A stretch of 64,000 nt of DNA, taken from positions 62,001 to 126,000 of the forward strand of contig CBFHOH010000010.1 in NCBI GenBank assembly GCA_965657335.1. Reading direction: 5' to 3'. Each line of letters opens with the position of its first letter. Positions within the stretch are counted from its first letter, which is position 1. Below the pieces are notes generated by a model. That model saw only the letters and a program-made list of their open reading frames with translations, did not search any database and was not told the DNA's origin. A program made the translations under genes and the position numbers. This DNA comes from UBA4582 sp965657335. GTDB taxonomy: Bacteria; Pseudomonadota; Gammaproteobacteria; Pseudomonadales; Azotimanducaceae. Shown piece by piece: positions 7,991 to 17,548 of this stretch.

Positions 7991-8831
7991 GCCTGTGCCA
8001 GATAAGAACGTGGGCGCAATTGTCACCGGTACTCACTTAGCATCATTGGATAACGACGATTGGCAAGCAATACTTGAAGCCTTTCATGAATATGGTTTGC
8101 TAGTGTTTCCTGATCAACACTTAAGTGATCAGGCACAAGGTGACTTTGCACGACGATTTGGCGAACTTGAAATGATCGTTGAGGGCAACGCTGCTGTGCC
8201 GCTGTCGAACAGAACCAGAGACGGTGGCGTTGCAGATAAAGACGATCACATTATGCAGGTGCTACTGGGTAATGAGGGTTGGCATACTGATAGCTCTTAC
8301 ATGCCGATATCAGCAAAAGCTTCGGTGCTCTCTGCGCACGTTTTGCCAACATCTGGCGGTGGCACTGAGTGGGCAGATATGAGGGCAGCGTATGAGGCGT
8401 TGCCCGAAGGTCTTCAGGAGACAATACAGGATCTTGCTGCCTTTCACTCGCTGAAGTATTCGCAAGCTCGCGCTGGAATGACTCAAAGTCGAGGTTATGG
8501 CTACGATGTTGAGGAACCACCTTTACGCCCGTTGGTAAAGTTCCATCCAGTGACAGGGAAACCGGCGTTGTATATTGGCCGCCACGCTTACGGCATTCCT
8601 GGTTTAGAAGACGCTGAGTCCGAGGCGTTACTCAACAGGCTGCTGTCATTTGCCTGCTCACCTGAACGTTGCTACGAGCATCACTGGCAAGTGGGTGACC
8701 TGATTGTGTGGGATAACAGGCGTATGTTGCATCGAGCGCGACCCTATGACACTCAGCAGGCGAGGGTGATGAAACACACTCGAATAGCCGGTGATGCAAG
8801 AACCGAATCTGGGATGTTGGTGGCTTCCTAG
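7971..8831 (+). CDS. TauD/TfdA-family Fe(II)/2-oxoglutarate dioxygenase
   Basis: A 286-residue enzyme with the full iron triad: His105 and Asp107 in W-H-T-D and His254 in M-L-H-R-A-R. Arg265 is the likely 2-oxoglutarate ligand. Family members hydroxylate taurine, aryloxyacetates, alkyl sulfates and similar carboxylates or sulfonates, releasing succinate and CO2. AGGAGGG lies just upstream of ATG 7971, inside the end of the MFS gene; the 20-base overlap indicates translational coupling. The substrate is not readable. It ends in a 4-base overlap with convergent dbpA. Confidence 0.9.
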   Translation: MSQRLIEPVPDKNVGAIVTGTHLASLDNDDWQAILEAFHEYGLLVFPDQHLSDQAQGDFARRFGELEMIVEGNAAVPLSNRTRDGGVADKDDHIMQVLLGNEGWHTDSSYMPISAKASVLSAHVLPTSGGGTEWADMRAAYEALPEGLQETIQDLAAFHSLKYSQARAGMTQSRGYGYDVEEPPLRPLVKFHPVTGKPALYIGRHAYGIPGLEDAESEALLNRLLSFACSPERCYEHHWQVGDLIVWDNRRMLHRARPYDTQQARVMKHTRIAGDARTESGMLVAS

Positions 8832-10225
8832 CCTCTAATGCGACGAACGCGAAAAGACCTTCCCTTTAACTTTCCTTCTGAGAGTTTTTTCAGCGCAGCC
8901 TTGGCTTTTACCTGTGTCACAGCGACATAGGCGCAACGATCAAACACGTTAATTTTGCCCACCTCTGACGCTGCGATTCCATCTTTGCCGGTGAGCGCAC
9001 CAACAATGTCTCCCGGTCTGACTTTCTGTTTTCGTCCGCCATCAACTTGCAACGTCGCCATCGCGGGATAAAACGTTGGTTTATTGAGAAGTTCGGGTTT
9101 GGCAAGTTGATGCTGCTTCAGCGAGGTGTCAAGAAAAGCTTCCAATCTGTCTAGTTTGAATTGTTCCCGGGTGGTACAAAGTGTGAATGCTTGCCCTTGG
9201 TTGCCCGCGCGGCCGGTTCGACCGACTCGATGGATATGTACTTCCTGTTCTGGTGCAATTTGATGATTGATGACCAGGTCCAACTCATCTATGTCAAGTC
9301 CTCGGGCAGCTACATCGGTTGCAACCAGTATTGATGCGCTCTTATTGGAGAATCGAACAAGGATCTCGTCTCTAGATTTTTGCTCAAGCTCACCATGCAA
9401 TGCCAATGCGCTGAAGTTTGCGGCGACAAGCGCATTGGCAACCTCTTGAACCTGTTTGCGCGTGTTACAAAACACCAGAGTAGATTCAGGCTCAAACTCT
9501 AGTAGGATTAATCGAAGTGCTGTGATTCGGTCTTCGTCATTCTCGATTCGACAGACATACTGTCGAATACTGTCCTCCGAATGCATCTCCTTATTTTCAA
9601 CCCTGCGAGGCTCACGCATGATTTTGCTTGTCATCGCTTCAATTTCTCGTGGAAACGTTGCGCTAAACAACAAATTTTGCCGAACCGAAGGCACATGTTT
9701 GAGAATGGCATCAATTGTCTCGCTAAAACCCATATCAAGCATGCGATCTGCTTCATCAAGCACAAAGGTTGTGAGATTTTGTAGATCCAGATTACCCTTG
9801 CGCAGGTGTTCCTCGATGCGTCCGGGCGTACCAACGATAATGTGCGCACCGTGCTCAAGGGAACCTACCTGAGGTCCAAACGCTGTGCCACCACAGAGTG
9901 TCAGGATCTTAATGTTGTGCACAGTGCGGCCAAGCCTGCGTAGTTCTTTTGATACTTGATCAGCGAGTTCGCGTGTAGGGCAGAGAATAAGGCTCTGGAC
10001 TCTGAAACGCTTCACTTCTAGTTTTTGCAGAACCCCTAAGCCGAAAGCAGCCGTTTTGCCAGATCCGGTTTTGCTCTGCGCGATGACATCAAACCCCTGC
10101 AGAATAAGGGGCAGGCTTTGTGCTTGAATCGGCGTCATTTCATGATAATTGAGACTGCTAAGATTCGTTAGTAGCGCTTTGGATAATTCGAGTGTATCGA
10201 ATTTTCGGTTGTCGGATGTGCTCAT
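8828..10225 (-). CDS. dbpA: ATP-dependent RNA helicase DbpA
   Basis: A 465-residue DEAD-box helicase of 50S ribosome assembly. Motifs in order: Q motif M-T-P-I-Q, Walker A SKTGSGKTAA, P-T-R-E-L-A, D-E-A-D, S-A-T, the VATDVAARGLDID region and HRVGRTGRAG. The ~75-residue C-terminal domain (from KVRPGDIVGALTG to the end) is the DbpA-specific RNA-binding domain that recognises hairpin 92 of 23S rRNA, and it separates this gene from other DEAD-box helicases. Length matches E. coli DbpA. It overlaps the convergent dioxygenase gene by 4 bases. Confidence 0.95.
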   Translation of the reverse strand: MSTSDNRKFDTLELSKALLTNLSSLNYHEMTPIQAQSLPLILQGFDVIAQSKTGSGKTAAFGLGVLQKLEVKRFRVQSLILCPTRELADQVSKELRRLGRTVHNIKILTLCGGTAFGPQVGSLEHGAHIIVGTPGRIEEHLRKGNLDLQNLTTFVLDEADRMLDMGFSETIDAILKHVPSVRQNLLFSATFPREIEAMTSKIMREPRRVENKEMHSEDSIRQYVCRIENDEDRITALRLILLEFEPESTLVFCNTRKQVQEVANALVAANFSALALHGELEQKSRDEILVRFSNKSASILVATDVAARGLDIDELDLVINHQIAPEQEVHIHRVGRTGRAGNQGQAFTLCTTREQFKLDRLEAFLDTSLKQHQLAKPELLNKPTFYPAMATLQVDGGRKQKVRPGDIVGALTGKDGIAASEVGKINVFDRCAYVAVTQVKAKAALKKLSEGKLKGRSFRVRRIRG

Positions 10226-10413
10226 AACGAAAATGACCGTGTGGCTGTTAAAATAGCTGCTGAATCAAGCGTTCAACGCGTTTTTTCTTGGGATCACTCA
10301 ATCAGCCGGTTTTGTGTTTCAAACCTAGACCGCCTTTAAGAATAAGGAGCGCATGCTCGTTATCGTTCGGGGAGTTCTTGGCTGATGTCTTGTGACAGTT
10401 TTGTGTGGGCGCT

Positions 10414-11361
10414 TTATTGACTAAGTAGTTGTTCTAATACACGCGTATCTTTTGTGAAGAGACGTATACCCTCTGCTAGTTTTTCGGTTGCCATTGCATC
10501 CTCGTTGAGTGACCAACGAAAAGCGGCTTCCTCCAGCGCCATCTTTTCTACACCACCTGTGGGCGCATTTTTATCGAGCGTTTGAATTAGCGGCTTATCG
10601 TCCTGATTGAGCGCTTCCAGCAGCGCTGGGCTGATCGTCAGTCTGTCACAACCCGCCAGCGCCTCAATTTCACCCGTATTTCTAAAACTCGCACCCATGA
10701 CAACCGTATTAAACCCGTTAGATTTATAATAGTTGAAAATTCTTTGTACTGACAAAACGCCGGGATCTGTCGCTGCCGTATATTCGATGTCAGTATTTGC
10801 TTTCCACCAGTCTAGTATTCGGCCTACGAAGGGTGAAATGAGAAAAACGCCGGCGTTTGCACATGCAACGGCTTGTTCAAAAGAGAAGAGAAGCGTCAGG
10901 TTGCAGTTGATACCTTCGGACTCTAGGGTCTCTGCGGCCTGAATTCCTTCCCATGTGGATGCAAGTTTGATCAGGACGCGATTGCGGTTGAAACCAAGTG
11001 CTTCGTATTGATTGATCAGCGCTCGACCTCGCTCGACCATTGCTTTTGCATCGAATGACAGTCGGGCGTCAACCTCAGTGGAAATTCTTCCGGGTATCAG
11101 CTTGAGGATTTCTATGCCAACTAACACAGCTAACCGGTCGCAAGCGAGATCCAATTGTGCCTGATCTGATTTGCCGTGAGATAGCGCAAACTGCTTCGCA
11201 GCCTCAACTAGCGGTGAATACTGCGGCATTGCAGCAGCTTTCAGTAACAGCGATGGGTTGGTCGTAGCGTCTTGTGGTTTGAATTTTTTCATTGCTTCAA
11301 TGTCACCGGTATCCGCAACCACATCCGTCATCGTTTTTAATTGTTCAAGTTTACTTGGCAT
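10414..11361 (-). CDS. tal: Transaldolase (TalA/TalB type)
   Basis: A 315-residue enzyme of the non-oxidative pentose phosphate pathway that moves a dihydroxyacetone unit from sedoheptulose-7-P to glyceraldehyde-3-P. Diagnostic segments are V-V-A-D-T-G-D near the N-terminus, Q-D-A-T-T-N-P-S-L-L, and I-K-L-A-S-T-W-E-G, whose Lys forms the Schiff base. A long open frame runs to 11490, but homologues start at about MPSKLEQL. AAAGGA lies 8 bases before ATG 11361; an ATG two codons earlier is too close to it. It is divergent from a small membrane-protein gene. Confidence 0.95.
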   Translation of the reverse strand: MPSKLEQLKTMTDVVADTGDIEAMKKFKPQDATTNPSLLLKAAAMPQYSPLVEAAKQFALSHGKSDQAQLDLACDRLAVLVGIEILKLIPGRISTEVDARLSFDAKAMVERGRALINQYEALGFNRNRVLIKLASTWEGIQAAETLESEGINCNLTLLFSFEQAVACANAGVFLISPFVGRILDWWKANTDIEYTAATDPGVLSVQRIFNYYKSNGFNTVVMGASFRNTGEIEALAGCDRLTISPALLEALNQDDKPLIQTLDKNAPTGGVEKMALEEAAFRWSLNEDAMATEKLAEGIRLFTKDTRVLEQLLSQ

Positions 11362-11647
11362 ACCCATGATCCTTTGCTGGCGAATTGGCGACGATATCTG
11401 CTTGAGACGACTCGCGCGTATATTACAGTAAAACAGCCTGCTTAAGGGTATTAAAGCCTGTTTAAAATGGCGGTGTTTTTGACTTGTCACTGTCTGTTAA
11501 TGCTGAGTTCCAGTGCGCTATCACCGGTATCTCCATTTTTTGTCTGCCGATTGCCACCCTTTCGACACTGGAAACTCATCATTTCAAGGTTCAATAGGTT
11601 AGCGAGAAATCTATTGAGAAGCGAAACGTTGTGTTGAGGAGAAAACT

Positions 11648-11953
11648 GTGACATTTAAAAGAAAACGCATCCCCCATGAGTTGATTATCAGGGATCTGCA
11701 ATGGGAGCAGCCCTATGAAAAGCATCGCTGGTTGTTGTGGTCAATTGCGGCGCTGTTAGGTGCTGGCATTTTATCGTTTATCATTATTTTATCGATGTTC
11801 CCGGGAATGAGTGATGATGCCTCGATCGATAGTCGTCCCACAGACATCAATTTTGAGGGAGCGGAGCCAGTTGCGAGCGGTATTCAAACGGAAACTCGGA
11901 TTGTTTTGCCAATTAAAACGGGCGTATGGGAGGAGGCCGTCTCGAACGAGTGA
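11648..11953 (+). CDS. Small single-pass membrane protein of unknown function
   Basis: A 101-residue protein: a basic cytoplasmic N-terminus (~28 residues, several Lys/Arg), one membrane helix (about residues 30-52) and an acidic tail of ~50 residues that would face the periplasm. The start is GTG 11648, preceded by AGGAG at 6 bases. No family is recognised. The GTG with a good ribosome-binding site and clean topology make it credible. It is divergent from transaldolase and convergent with the Nudix gene. Confidence 0.6.
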   Translation: MTFKRKRIPHELIIRDLQWEQPYEKHRWLLWSIAALLGAGILSFIIILSMFPGMSDDASIDSRPTDINFEGAEPVASGIQTETRIVLPIKTGVWEEAVSNE

Positions 11954-11984
11954 AAAATACTTTGCGTGGCAACATTAGGGTGGA

Positions 11985-12617
11985 CTACTGCCAGGCGAAG
12001 ACCGGTTGATCAAAGTGTCCGACCTGAGTGTGCCTGTTAAGTATCGCGACTTCCCTGAATTGATAAAGCATGGCGCCTGTGGGAGCAAAAATTCTATCGT
12101 GCTCGTAATTCATTGACAGCACCTGTCTGTCGCTCTCTGGTATTTTCTCTAGATTGGGAGACTTCGGGTTAACGAGATCATTAAAACTGAAGGGATGTAT
12201 CGAAGCGACCTCGTCGGGATTCGGGCGCAGTTGTTCGGCTTTGATGTCTGCCCAGAACACCACAGGCGTGATTGCATATCCCGATCGCGTAACATAGTCG
12301 TCAAGCGTGCCCAGCAATGCAGATGCAGGCAAGTCGAGATTGATTTCTTCGTGCATTTCCCGGCGGGCTGCATCAATGAGCGATTCGCCTTTATCAACGC
12401 GACCGCCTGGTAAAGCCCACTGTCCTGAGTGCGCGTTAAGTCGTGGAGAGCGTCGAGTGACGATAACAGCGCAGGTGTCATTGTGAGCGTAAACAGTGAT
12501 GGCAACCGCAGCGGACACAAGCTCATCGCTTAGCCGCCGCTGATCATCAAAGTTATCGACCCGCTCGTGCAGTAGATCCCTGTACTGGTTGGTAAAAGGA
12601 AACCGGTTTACAGCCAT
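11985..12617 (-). CDS. Nudix hydrolase, NUDT7/CoA-pyrophosphatase-like
   Basis: A 210-residue Nudix protein. The box runs GGRVDKGESLIDAARREMHEE and ends I-N-L, so the usual late glycine is Asn, while the metal-binding R-E-x-x-E-E is intact. It starts 5 bases after the stop of the acyl-CoA synthetase gene, a tight operon. CoA or acyl-CoA diphosphatase activity would fit that partner, but other nucleotide substrates are possible. Confidence 0.85.
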   Translation of the reverse strand: MAVNRFPFTNQYRDLLHERVDNFDDQRRLSDELVSAAVAITVYAHNDTCAVIVTRRSPRLNAHSGQWALPGGRVDKGESLIDAARREMHEEINLDLPASALLGTLDDYVTRSGYAITPVVFWADIKAEQLRPNPDEVASIHPFSFNDLVNPKSPNLEKIPESDRQVLSMNYEHDRIFAPTGAMLYQFREVAILNRHTQVGHFDQPVFAWQ

Positions 12618-12622
12618 AGATG

Positions 12623-14266
12623 TCAGGCTGTTCTCATATCGGGCAGTTGATAGTTTGTCTCGTCGAGCTCCGCACGAATAGTTTTTTTATCAATTTTACC
12701 GGTTGTTGTTAAAGGAATACTCTCAACAAAAATGACGTCATCCGGAAGCTGCCATCGTGCAAAAACCGAAGCACAGTGCTCCAGAATTAAATCGCGAGTG
12801 ACATTGGTTCCCTCAACCAGAATGACCAACGCAACCGGCCTTTCATCCCACTTGGGATGTGGTTGCGCGACGACTGCCGCTTGGAGAACACCTTCCAGCG
12901 CAATAATGTGATTTTCCAGATCAACGGACGAGATCCACTCTCCACCTGACTTGATGAGGTCCTTCGAGCGGTCAGCTATTATGAGGTATTCTTCCTGATC
13001 GATTTTTGCCACATCGCCGGTGACCAACCAACCATTGTGAAATTTATCGGGCTGAGGGTCGTTGTAGTACTCGGCTGCAATCCACGGTCCGCGAATCAGC
13101 AGTTCGCCAACTGACTCTCCATCATGGGGCACCGGGTTCCATTCTTCATCAACAATTTCAATATCAAGTCCCGGAATCAATAGACCGGCCTTGGCGATAT
13201 TTTCAAACTGTTGGTCTTCTGTGAGTCTTCTGTGTGAGCGTTTGGCAACTTTTCTTGACAGAGTCCCGAGAGGGTTTGTTTCTGTCATCCCCCACCCTTG
13301 CACCATTTCAACGCCATATTCTTCCCAGTACCACCGCATCATTGATACGGGAGGCGCTGATCCACCGCAAGTGAGTCGAGACAGATTGCTCATGTCATAT
13401 TTGCTTCCCCCTTCGGCTTCAAGTATCGCTTTGATTCCTTGCCAGATAGTGGGAACACCGGCGGAAATAGTGACCTCTTCGTCAACGATCAGTTGGAGTA
13501 GCTTGTCTGGAGACATATATTTATGGGGATAGACCTGCTTGCAACCAAGCATCGAAGCAGTGAAAGGCATGCCCCAACCCATGGCATGAAACATGGGTAC
13601 GATGCCGCAAAGCGCATCAAGTGCAGATAGACTCACTGAATCGGTCATTGCCTGAGCCATCGTGTGCAGGTAGGTTGACCTGTGAGTGTACATAACACCC
13701 TTGGGTTTGCCTGTTGTGCCACTGGTATAGCAGAGCCCCATGGGTGCATTTTCGTCGATCTCTGGCCAGTCAAAGCTGCTCGGCTGGTCTGCTATAAAAT
13801 CCTCGTAGTCGATAACATCTGTAAAAGTTGACTCCCCATTCTCACCGTAACGACAAATGACGATAAGTTCGACGGTGGGTATCTTGCCTTTTAAGGGCTC
13901 GAGTAAAGGCAGTAAATCTTCGTCTGCAAATATGACCCGGTCCTCAGCGTGATTAATGATGTATTCCAAATCTGTCGGTGAGAGGCGAATATTCAGTGTA
14001 TGCAGCACTGCACCCATCGAAGGCACGCCCTGGTAGAGCTCGAGGTGGCGGTAGTTACTCCACATAAAGCTTGCAACACGATCTCCCTCTTTTATGCCGA
14101 GCGCCTTTAATGCGCCGGCTACTTTGTTGGCGCGTTCCCAGGTCGTCTTTAAGGTTTGTCTGTGGGTACCATTTTCCAGTAGGGTGACAACCTCTTCGTT
14201 GGGGTCGAGTTTAGCGCCACGACCCAAGATTCGAGAAAGAATAAGCGGAGTTTGTTGCATTGTCAT
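12623..14266 (-). CDS. Fatty-acyl-CoA synthetase, AlkK-like AMP-forming ligase
   Basis: A 547-residue adenylate-forming enzyme that activates medium- to long-chain fatty acids with ATP and CoA. Motifs: P-loop YTSGTTGKPKG (about residue 180), GWGMTETNP (A5), T-G-D-V (A7), DRSKDLIKSGGEWIS (A8) and the C-terminal PLTTTGKIDKK with the catalytic Lys. AGGAG lies 7 bases before the first ATG. It has no membrane segment. The short N-terminus and motif spellings favour the AlkK/ttLC-FACS group over FadD. It is followed at once by a Nudix hydrolase gene. Confidence 0.92.
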   Translation of the reverse strand: MTMQQTPLILSRILGRGAKLDPNEEVVTLLENGTHRQTLKTTWERANKVAGALKALGIKEGDRVASFMWSNYRHLELYQGVPSMGAVLHTLNIRLSPTDLEYIINHAEDRVIFADEDLLPLLEPLKGKIPTVELIVICRYGENGESTFTDVIDYEDFIADQPSSFDWPEIDENAPMGLCYTSGTTGKPKGVMYTHRSTYLHTMAQAMTDSVSLSALDALCGIVPMFHAMGWGMPFTASMLGCKQVYPHKYMSPDKLLQLIVDEEVTISAGVPTIWQGIKAILEAEGGSKYDMSNLSRLTCGGSAPPVSMMRWYWEEYGVEMVQGWGMTETNPLGTLSRKVAKRSHRRLTEDQQFENIAKAGLLIPGLDIEIVDEEWNPVPHDGESVGELLIRGPWIAAEYYNDPQPDKFHNGWLVTGDVAKIDQEEYLIIADRSKDLIKSGGEWISSVDLENHIIALEGVLQAAVVAQPHPKWDERPVALVILVEGTNVTRDLILEHCASVFARWQLPDDVIFVESIPLTTTGKIDKKTIRAELDETNYQLPDMRTA

Positions 14267-14668
14267 TGAGATGCTCCTGACTGTTTTCGCAAGCTTTTAA
14301 AAGGTCGCTAGGATAGCGGAAATTGCACCGGGTTTCAGCGTAATGTCGATAAATCAGGGCTAGTATTGGCCATTTTAGATCGATTTGGTGCGTTGCAAAA
14401 TGAAAGTCCTCAGTTTAGAGGTGGATTTAATCGACGGTGCTTTCGTCGACTGGGCGTCTAAACCGGGTCGGGCTTTCAGGAAATGCGTTTCTACCCGGTT
14501 CGCGCCAGTTTCCAGATGACAGCTGAAACAGGTCGTTTCACTGAGATGGTGAATAGTCTTGGCTAAGCCATTAGATTGTCCGGACAGACGACTAACAATT
14601 TGAATCTTGCCTAGCTTGCCCAACGAGTGAGCGTTGCAATAATCAAGGTTCGACGCTTTTTTCAGGGG
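14267..14668. other. Intergenic region upstream of the acyl-CoA synthetase
   Basis: 402 bases with no supported gene. A minus-strand open frame at 14375-14623 (82 residues, one C-F-S-C-H) starts with TTG and has no ribosome-binding site, so I do not call it. The acyl-CoA synthetase promoter should lie near 14270-14350. Confidence 0.35.
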
Positions 14669-14848
14669 CTATTTCCCAAGAAGCTCTTTCAAAAACCGGG
14701 GGAAAAAGATCGATGCTGCCAGTAGAAAGTAGCCATCTATCAGCATAAAACCGCCGATAATCCAGAATAGGATACTGTCGAAGCTCATTGCTGCGACTAA
14801 CAGAATTGAACCTGCGAGCATAACGATTGCACCAGCAATTTCTTTCAT
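14669..14848 (-). CDS. Small membrane protein, two hydrophobic helices (59 aa)
   Basis: The minus strand encodes 59 residues starting MKEIAGAIVMLAG. Two hydrophobic stretches (about residues 5-20 and 26-48) are joined by a short F-D-S turn, with a basic C-terminus (R-F-L-K-E-L-L-G-K). Composition and clean hairpin topology argue for a real small membrane protein. A weak AGG lies about 10 bases upstream of the ATG. No family is recognised, and no co-transcribed neighbour is evident. Confidence 0.55.
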   Translation of the reverse strand: MKEIAGAIVMLAGSILLVAAMSFDSILFWIIGGFMLIDGYFLLAASIFFPRFLKELLGK

Positions 14849-15073
14849 TGGTCTTGACCTGCTATCACTTTACGCATGTTTGGCACATTGGCAGATAACT
14901 AAGGTTTTCGCAATCAGGCCGCTGTCTAGTCGTGCGTGTGCGGGTTGAAACCGCGGCGACTAGACTAAGCATTATCCACTGCAAGGCTGATAAGGGTGGT
15001 AGACGACCAAGAAACCAGGCGGCAGATAGCATCCACGGACATTGGAATTTATAGCGTGAACCACGCGAGTTCA

Positions 15074-15949
15074 TTAGTGTGGAAGTATAATTGCCAATTG
15101 TCTGGACCTTGCCAGCAAGATGCCGTCGGCGGTCCAGATGCATCCATCCTCCACCAAATAACCATTGCTCGCTGTGCTGGTCTGAAAATCGACCAGCAGA
15201 AATTCGTCCAACCCGTAATTTTCTGGGCAATCCGCGAGGAAATGTACCGTGTGATCTACGGTAGGGCAATGCATTGGTGGGTCCAAGTTTTTTGTAAACA
15301 ATCCCGGATACCAAGAGTCTGAAATTGCAGCTATTGCCAGATCGTCGAATCGTCTGGCTTGACTGAACCGGGTCCATCCACCAACACGAGCTGACTCTGA
15401 TGGATCTCCCGGAGTCGGTCCTATGACGATACGCTGGTCAAACTGGTCCCTGAAGGGAACGTGACCTTTCACACCTTGCTGCATGACGTTGTCGTGGCTG
15501 ACATTTTCGGGTGCGATAACTTCCGGCATTGTTAATTCTGAAAACTCGACCGCAGGGCGTGCATTGCCAAAGGTAGCAAGCGCGATGGCGATTGTTTTGC
15601 TATTTTGGCGTAACGTAGCGGTGACGCTGCTGAGCGTTCGTCCAAGCTTTTCTATTTGAACTTCGAGGATCGCCGGTCCCGCAATCGAAGCTGATAGAAA
15701 ATGATAGCTGATTGAACGGGGCTGCAGGGTTGGCTGACCAGCTGCTGTAGCCAGTTCTAATTTCATTCCGTTTAAGATGATCGCCGCAATATAACCGCCG
15801 TTGGGTCCGACGAACACCTGCCAATCGGCGCTGATGTTTACCTGGTAGCTGGCACTTTTACTGGTCGCGGTAGCGATGCGAGACAGATTAATGTCGCTAT
15901 CAAACGAATGCTGAGGCGTCATGATGTTGGCTTTGGCATTTTGTTCCAT
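15074..15949 (-). CDS. Acyl-CoA thioesterase, double hot-dog (TesB-like)
   Basis: A 291-residue protein with the two-hot-dog layout of the TesB-like thioesterase family. The first domain has the GPNGGYIAA turn near residue 50, common to this family, followed by an S-x-S-Y-H-F strand; the second ends in a V-D-F-Q-T-S strand. It would hydrolyse acyl-CoA to free acid and CoA. It starts 9 bases after the doxX-like stop, so it is the last gene of rarD-doxX-thioesterase. Catalytic residues cannot be assigned with certainty by eye. Confidence 0.78.
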   Translation of the reverse strand: MEQNAKANIMTPQHSFDSDINLSRIATATSKSASYQVNISADWQVFVGPNGGYIAAIILNGMKLELATAAGQPTLQPRSISYHFLSASIAGPAILEVQIEKLGRTLSSVTATLRQNSKTIAIALATFGNARPAVEFSELTMPEVIAPENVSHDNVMQQGVKGHVPFRDQFDQRIVIGPTPGDPSESARVGGWTRFSQARRFDDLAIAAISDSWYPGLFTKNLDPPMHCPTVDHTVHFLADCPENYGLDEFLLVDFQTSTASNGYLVEDGCIWTADGILLARSRQLAIILPH

Positions 15950-15958
15950 TGAGTATTT

Positions 15959-16387
15959 CTAAGCGTGAGATGCGTTTCTAGAATCAATACTCAATTGACC
16001 ACCACCAATTGAAGAAATGATTAGCAAACCAGCCATTATCCCCATGTTCTTGAAAAAGTTCTGCGTCTCGTGCGCTTTATTGATGCCGTCTTCCATAGAC
16101 CAGAAGTTATGCATAAAGATACTAATAACCAATACCATGCCGGCGAGGAGAAAGGCGGTCAGTTTTGTTTGAAATCCAACGATCATGAAAACCCCAAGGG
16201 CTAACTGCAGAACGATGGTAATAATGAGCAAGAGGGAAACAAATGGCACGCCATGGTTAGCCATATAGGCGCTAGTCCCCTCAAAGTCCTGTATTTTCAT
16301 GATACCGGGCATGATGAAATAGATACCCATGAGAAAGCGTCCAGCCAATAGCGTCAGGTTGTTAATTGCCAGCATAAAACGTTGCAT
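15959..16387 (-). CDS. DoxX-family inner-membrane protein
   Basis: A 142-residue protein with four membrane helices in the DoxX pattern: the helix-1 signature A-G-R-F-L-M-G-I-Y-F-I-M-P-G, a helix after VPFVSLLLI, a third at LLAGMVLVIS, and the last at NMGIMAGLLIISS. DoxX-like proteins are associated with respiratory-chain or redox functions, but this branch is uncharacterised. It lies between rarD (18-base gap) and the thioesterase gene (9-base gap). The N-terminal ATG lies directly after AAAAGG, so the second Met (codon 5) is a possible alternative start. Confidence 0.82.
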   Translation of the reverse strand: MQRFMLAINNLTLLAGRFLMGIYFIMPGIMKIQDFEGTSAYMANHGVPFVSLLLIITIVLQLALGVFMIVGFQTKLTAFLLAGMVLVISIFMHNFWSMEDGINKAHETQNFFKNMGIMAGLLIISSIGGGQLSIDSRNASHA

Positions 16388-16405
16388 CCTTTTCTTGATT
16401 TAGGT

Positions 16406-17299
16406 TCAGGGATTGAGTCGTTTCGCCATGCTACCATGATGGTAGAAGGCCTCGACAGTGAAGATTACCAGTGCACTCCATATACAAATGAAGGTGATAA
16501 TCCGGTCTAGCTCAAAGGGTTCGTCGTAAACAACGATGGCAATCATCAGGGATAAAGAGGGTGCAAGGTACTGAAACATGCCGGCAGCTGTCAGAGATAG
16601 TCGGGTGACAGCAGCCGCAAAGCAGAGAAGTGGAAAAGATGTTACTACACCGCCAAGCATCAGCAAGATGTTTGTGCTTGTATTGAGCGAGCCAAAGGAT
16701 AACCCCACGCTGTAGTGCAGCCAAACGAGCATGACCAGAGCCAGTGGCAGTAGTGTCAGGTTTTCTATCGCCAAGCCCGTAATTGCCGGAAAGTTCAGGT
16801 TCTTTCGCAGTAACCCGTAAAAACCAAAACTGAATGCCAGAGTCAGTGATATCCAAGGAATAGCGCCAAAGAAAATGAGCTGTAGTGTAATACCTGCACC
16901 AGCAATAGAAATTGCAAGCCATTGCAGGGGGCGCAAGGATTCCTTTAGAAAAATCATACCAAGGAATACGCTGACCAGAGGATTGATAAAGTATCCGAGT
17001 GCAGTCTCAACAATGTTATTGCTGAGAATGCCATAGATGAACACCAGCCAATTTCCAAAAAGCAATAGCGCGGTGCCGGCGAGTATCAACAGCTGATTGC
17101 GGGTTATTCTGAGAGTGCCCAAGTCTCTTTTTACGGCAAGAACTGCAAGCAGTAAAACGGAAGACCATAGGACTCGATGGCAGATGATTTCCAGAAGATT
17201 GACATGGCCCACCGCTTTGAAATAAATCGGTGCGAATCCCCAAACGGAGTAAGCTGCGAGGGCAAAGTAAGCGCCTTGTATGGTTCTTTTCTCAAACAC
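16406..17299 (-). CDS. rarD: RarD-like EamA-family transporter
   Basis: A 297-residue inner-membrane protein with ten helices from two EamA repeats. The opening, G-A-Y-F-A-L-A-A-Y-S-V-W-G-F-A-P-I-Y, and the H-R-V-L-W-S segment near residue 40 are hallmarks of the RarD branch of the drug/metabolite transporter superfamily. The substrate is not firmly known. It is the first gene of the three-gene operon with doxX-like and thioesterase genes. Confidence 0.9.
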   Translation of the reverse strand: MFEKRTIQGAYFALAAYSVWGFAPIYFKAVGHVNLLEIICHRVLWSSVLLLAVLAVKRDLGTLRITRNQLLILAGTALLLFGNWLVFIYGILSNNIVETALGYFINPLVSVFLGMIFLKESLRPLQWLAISIAGAGITLQLIFFGAIPWISLTLAFSFGFYGLLRKNLNFPAITGLAIENLTLLPLALVMLVWLHYSVGLSFGSLNTSTNILLMLGGVVTSFPLLCFAAAVTRLSLTAAGMFQYLAPSLSLMIAIVVYDEPFELDRIITFICIWSALVIFTVEAFYHHGSMAKRLNP

Positions 17300-17548
17300 T
17301 TGTTAAATCATCGGGTTTTTTAAGGTACGAGACTGTAGCGACGAGTCACTGCTTTAGCAATAGGGTATGTAAAACTGCCGCAGAAAACGAAATTGGTTTG
17401 TTCGGTCTTTTTCCGCGTAGTTTTAAACGAGATGATTGCTTTTGCCCTGCATCAATCTTGTATTGAACTGAAAGTTAATTTGGCGGTTTGATTCGGACGT
17501 GCAAGACAGACCAGCGTATTATATTTCCGGTGCCGCAGCTTTCGCGAA

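Noticed and set aside
14375..14623. Minus-strand 82-residue frame with a C-x-x-C-H heme-like motif
   Set aside because: TTG start without a ribosome-binding site, no signal peptide for a c-type cytochrome and a disordered basic tail; a single C-x-x-C-H is expected by chance.
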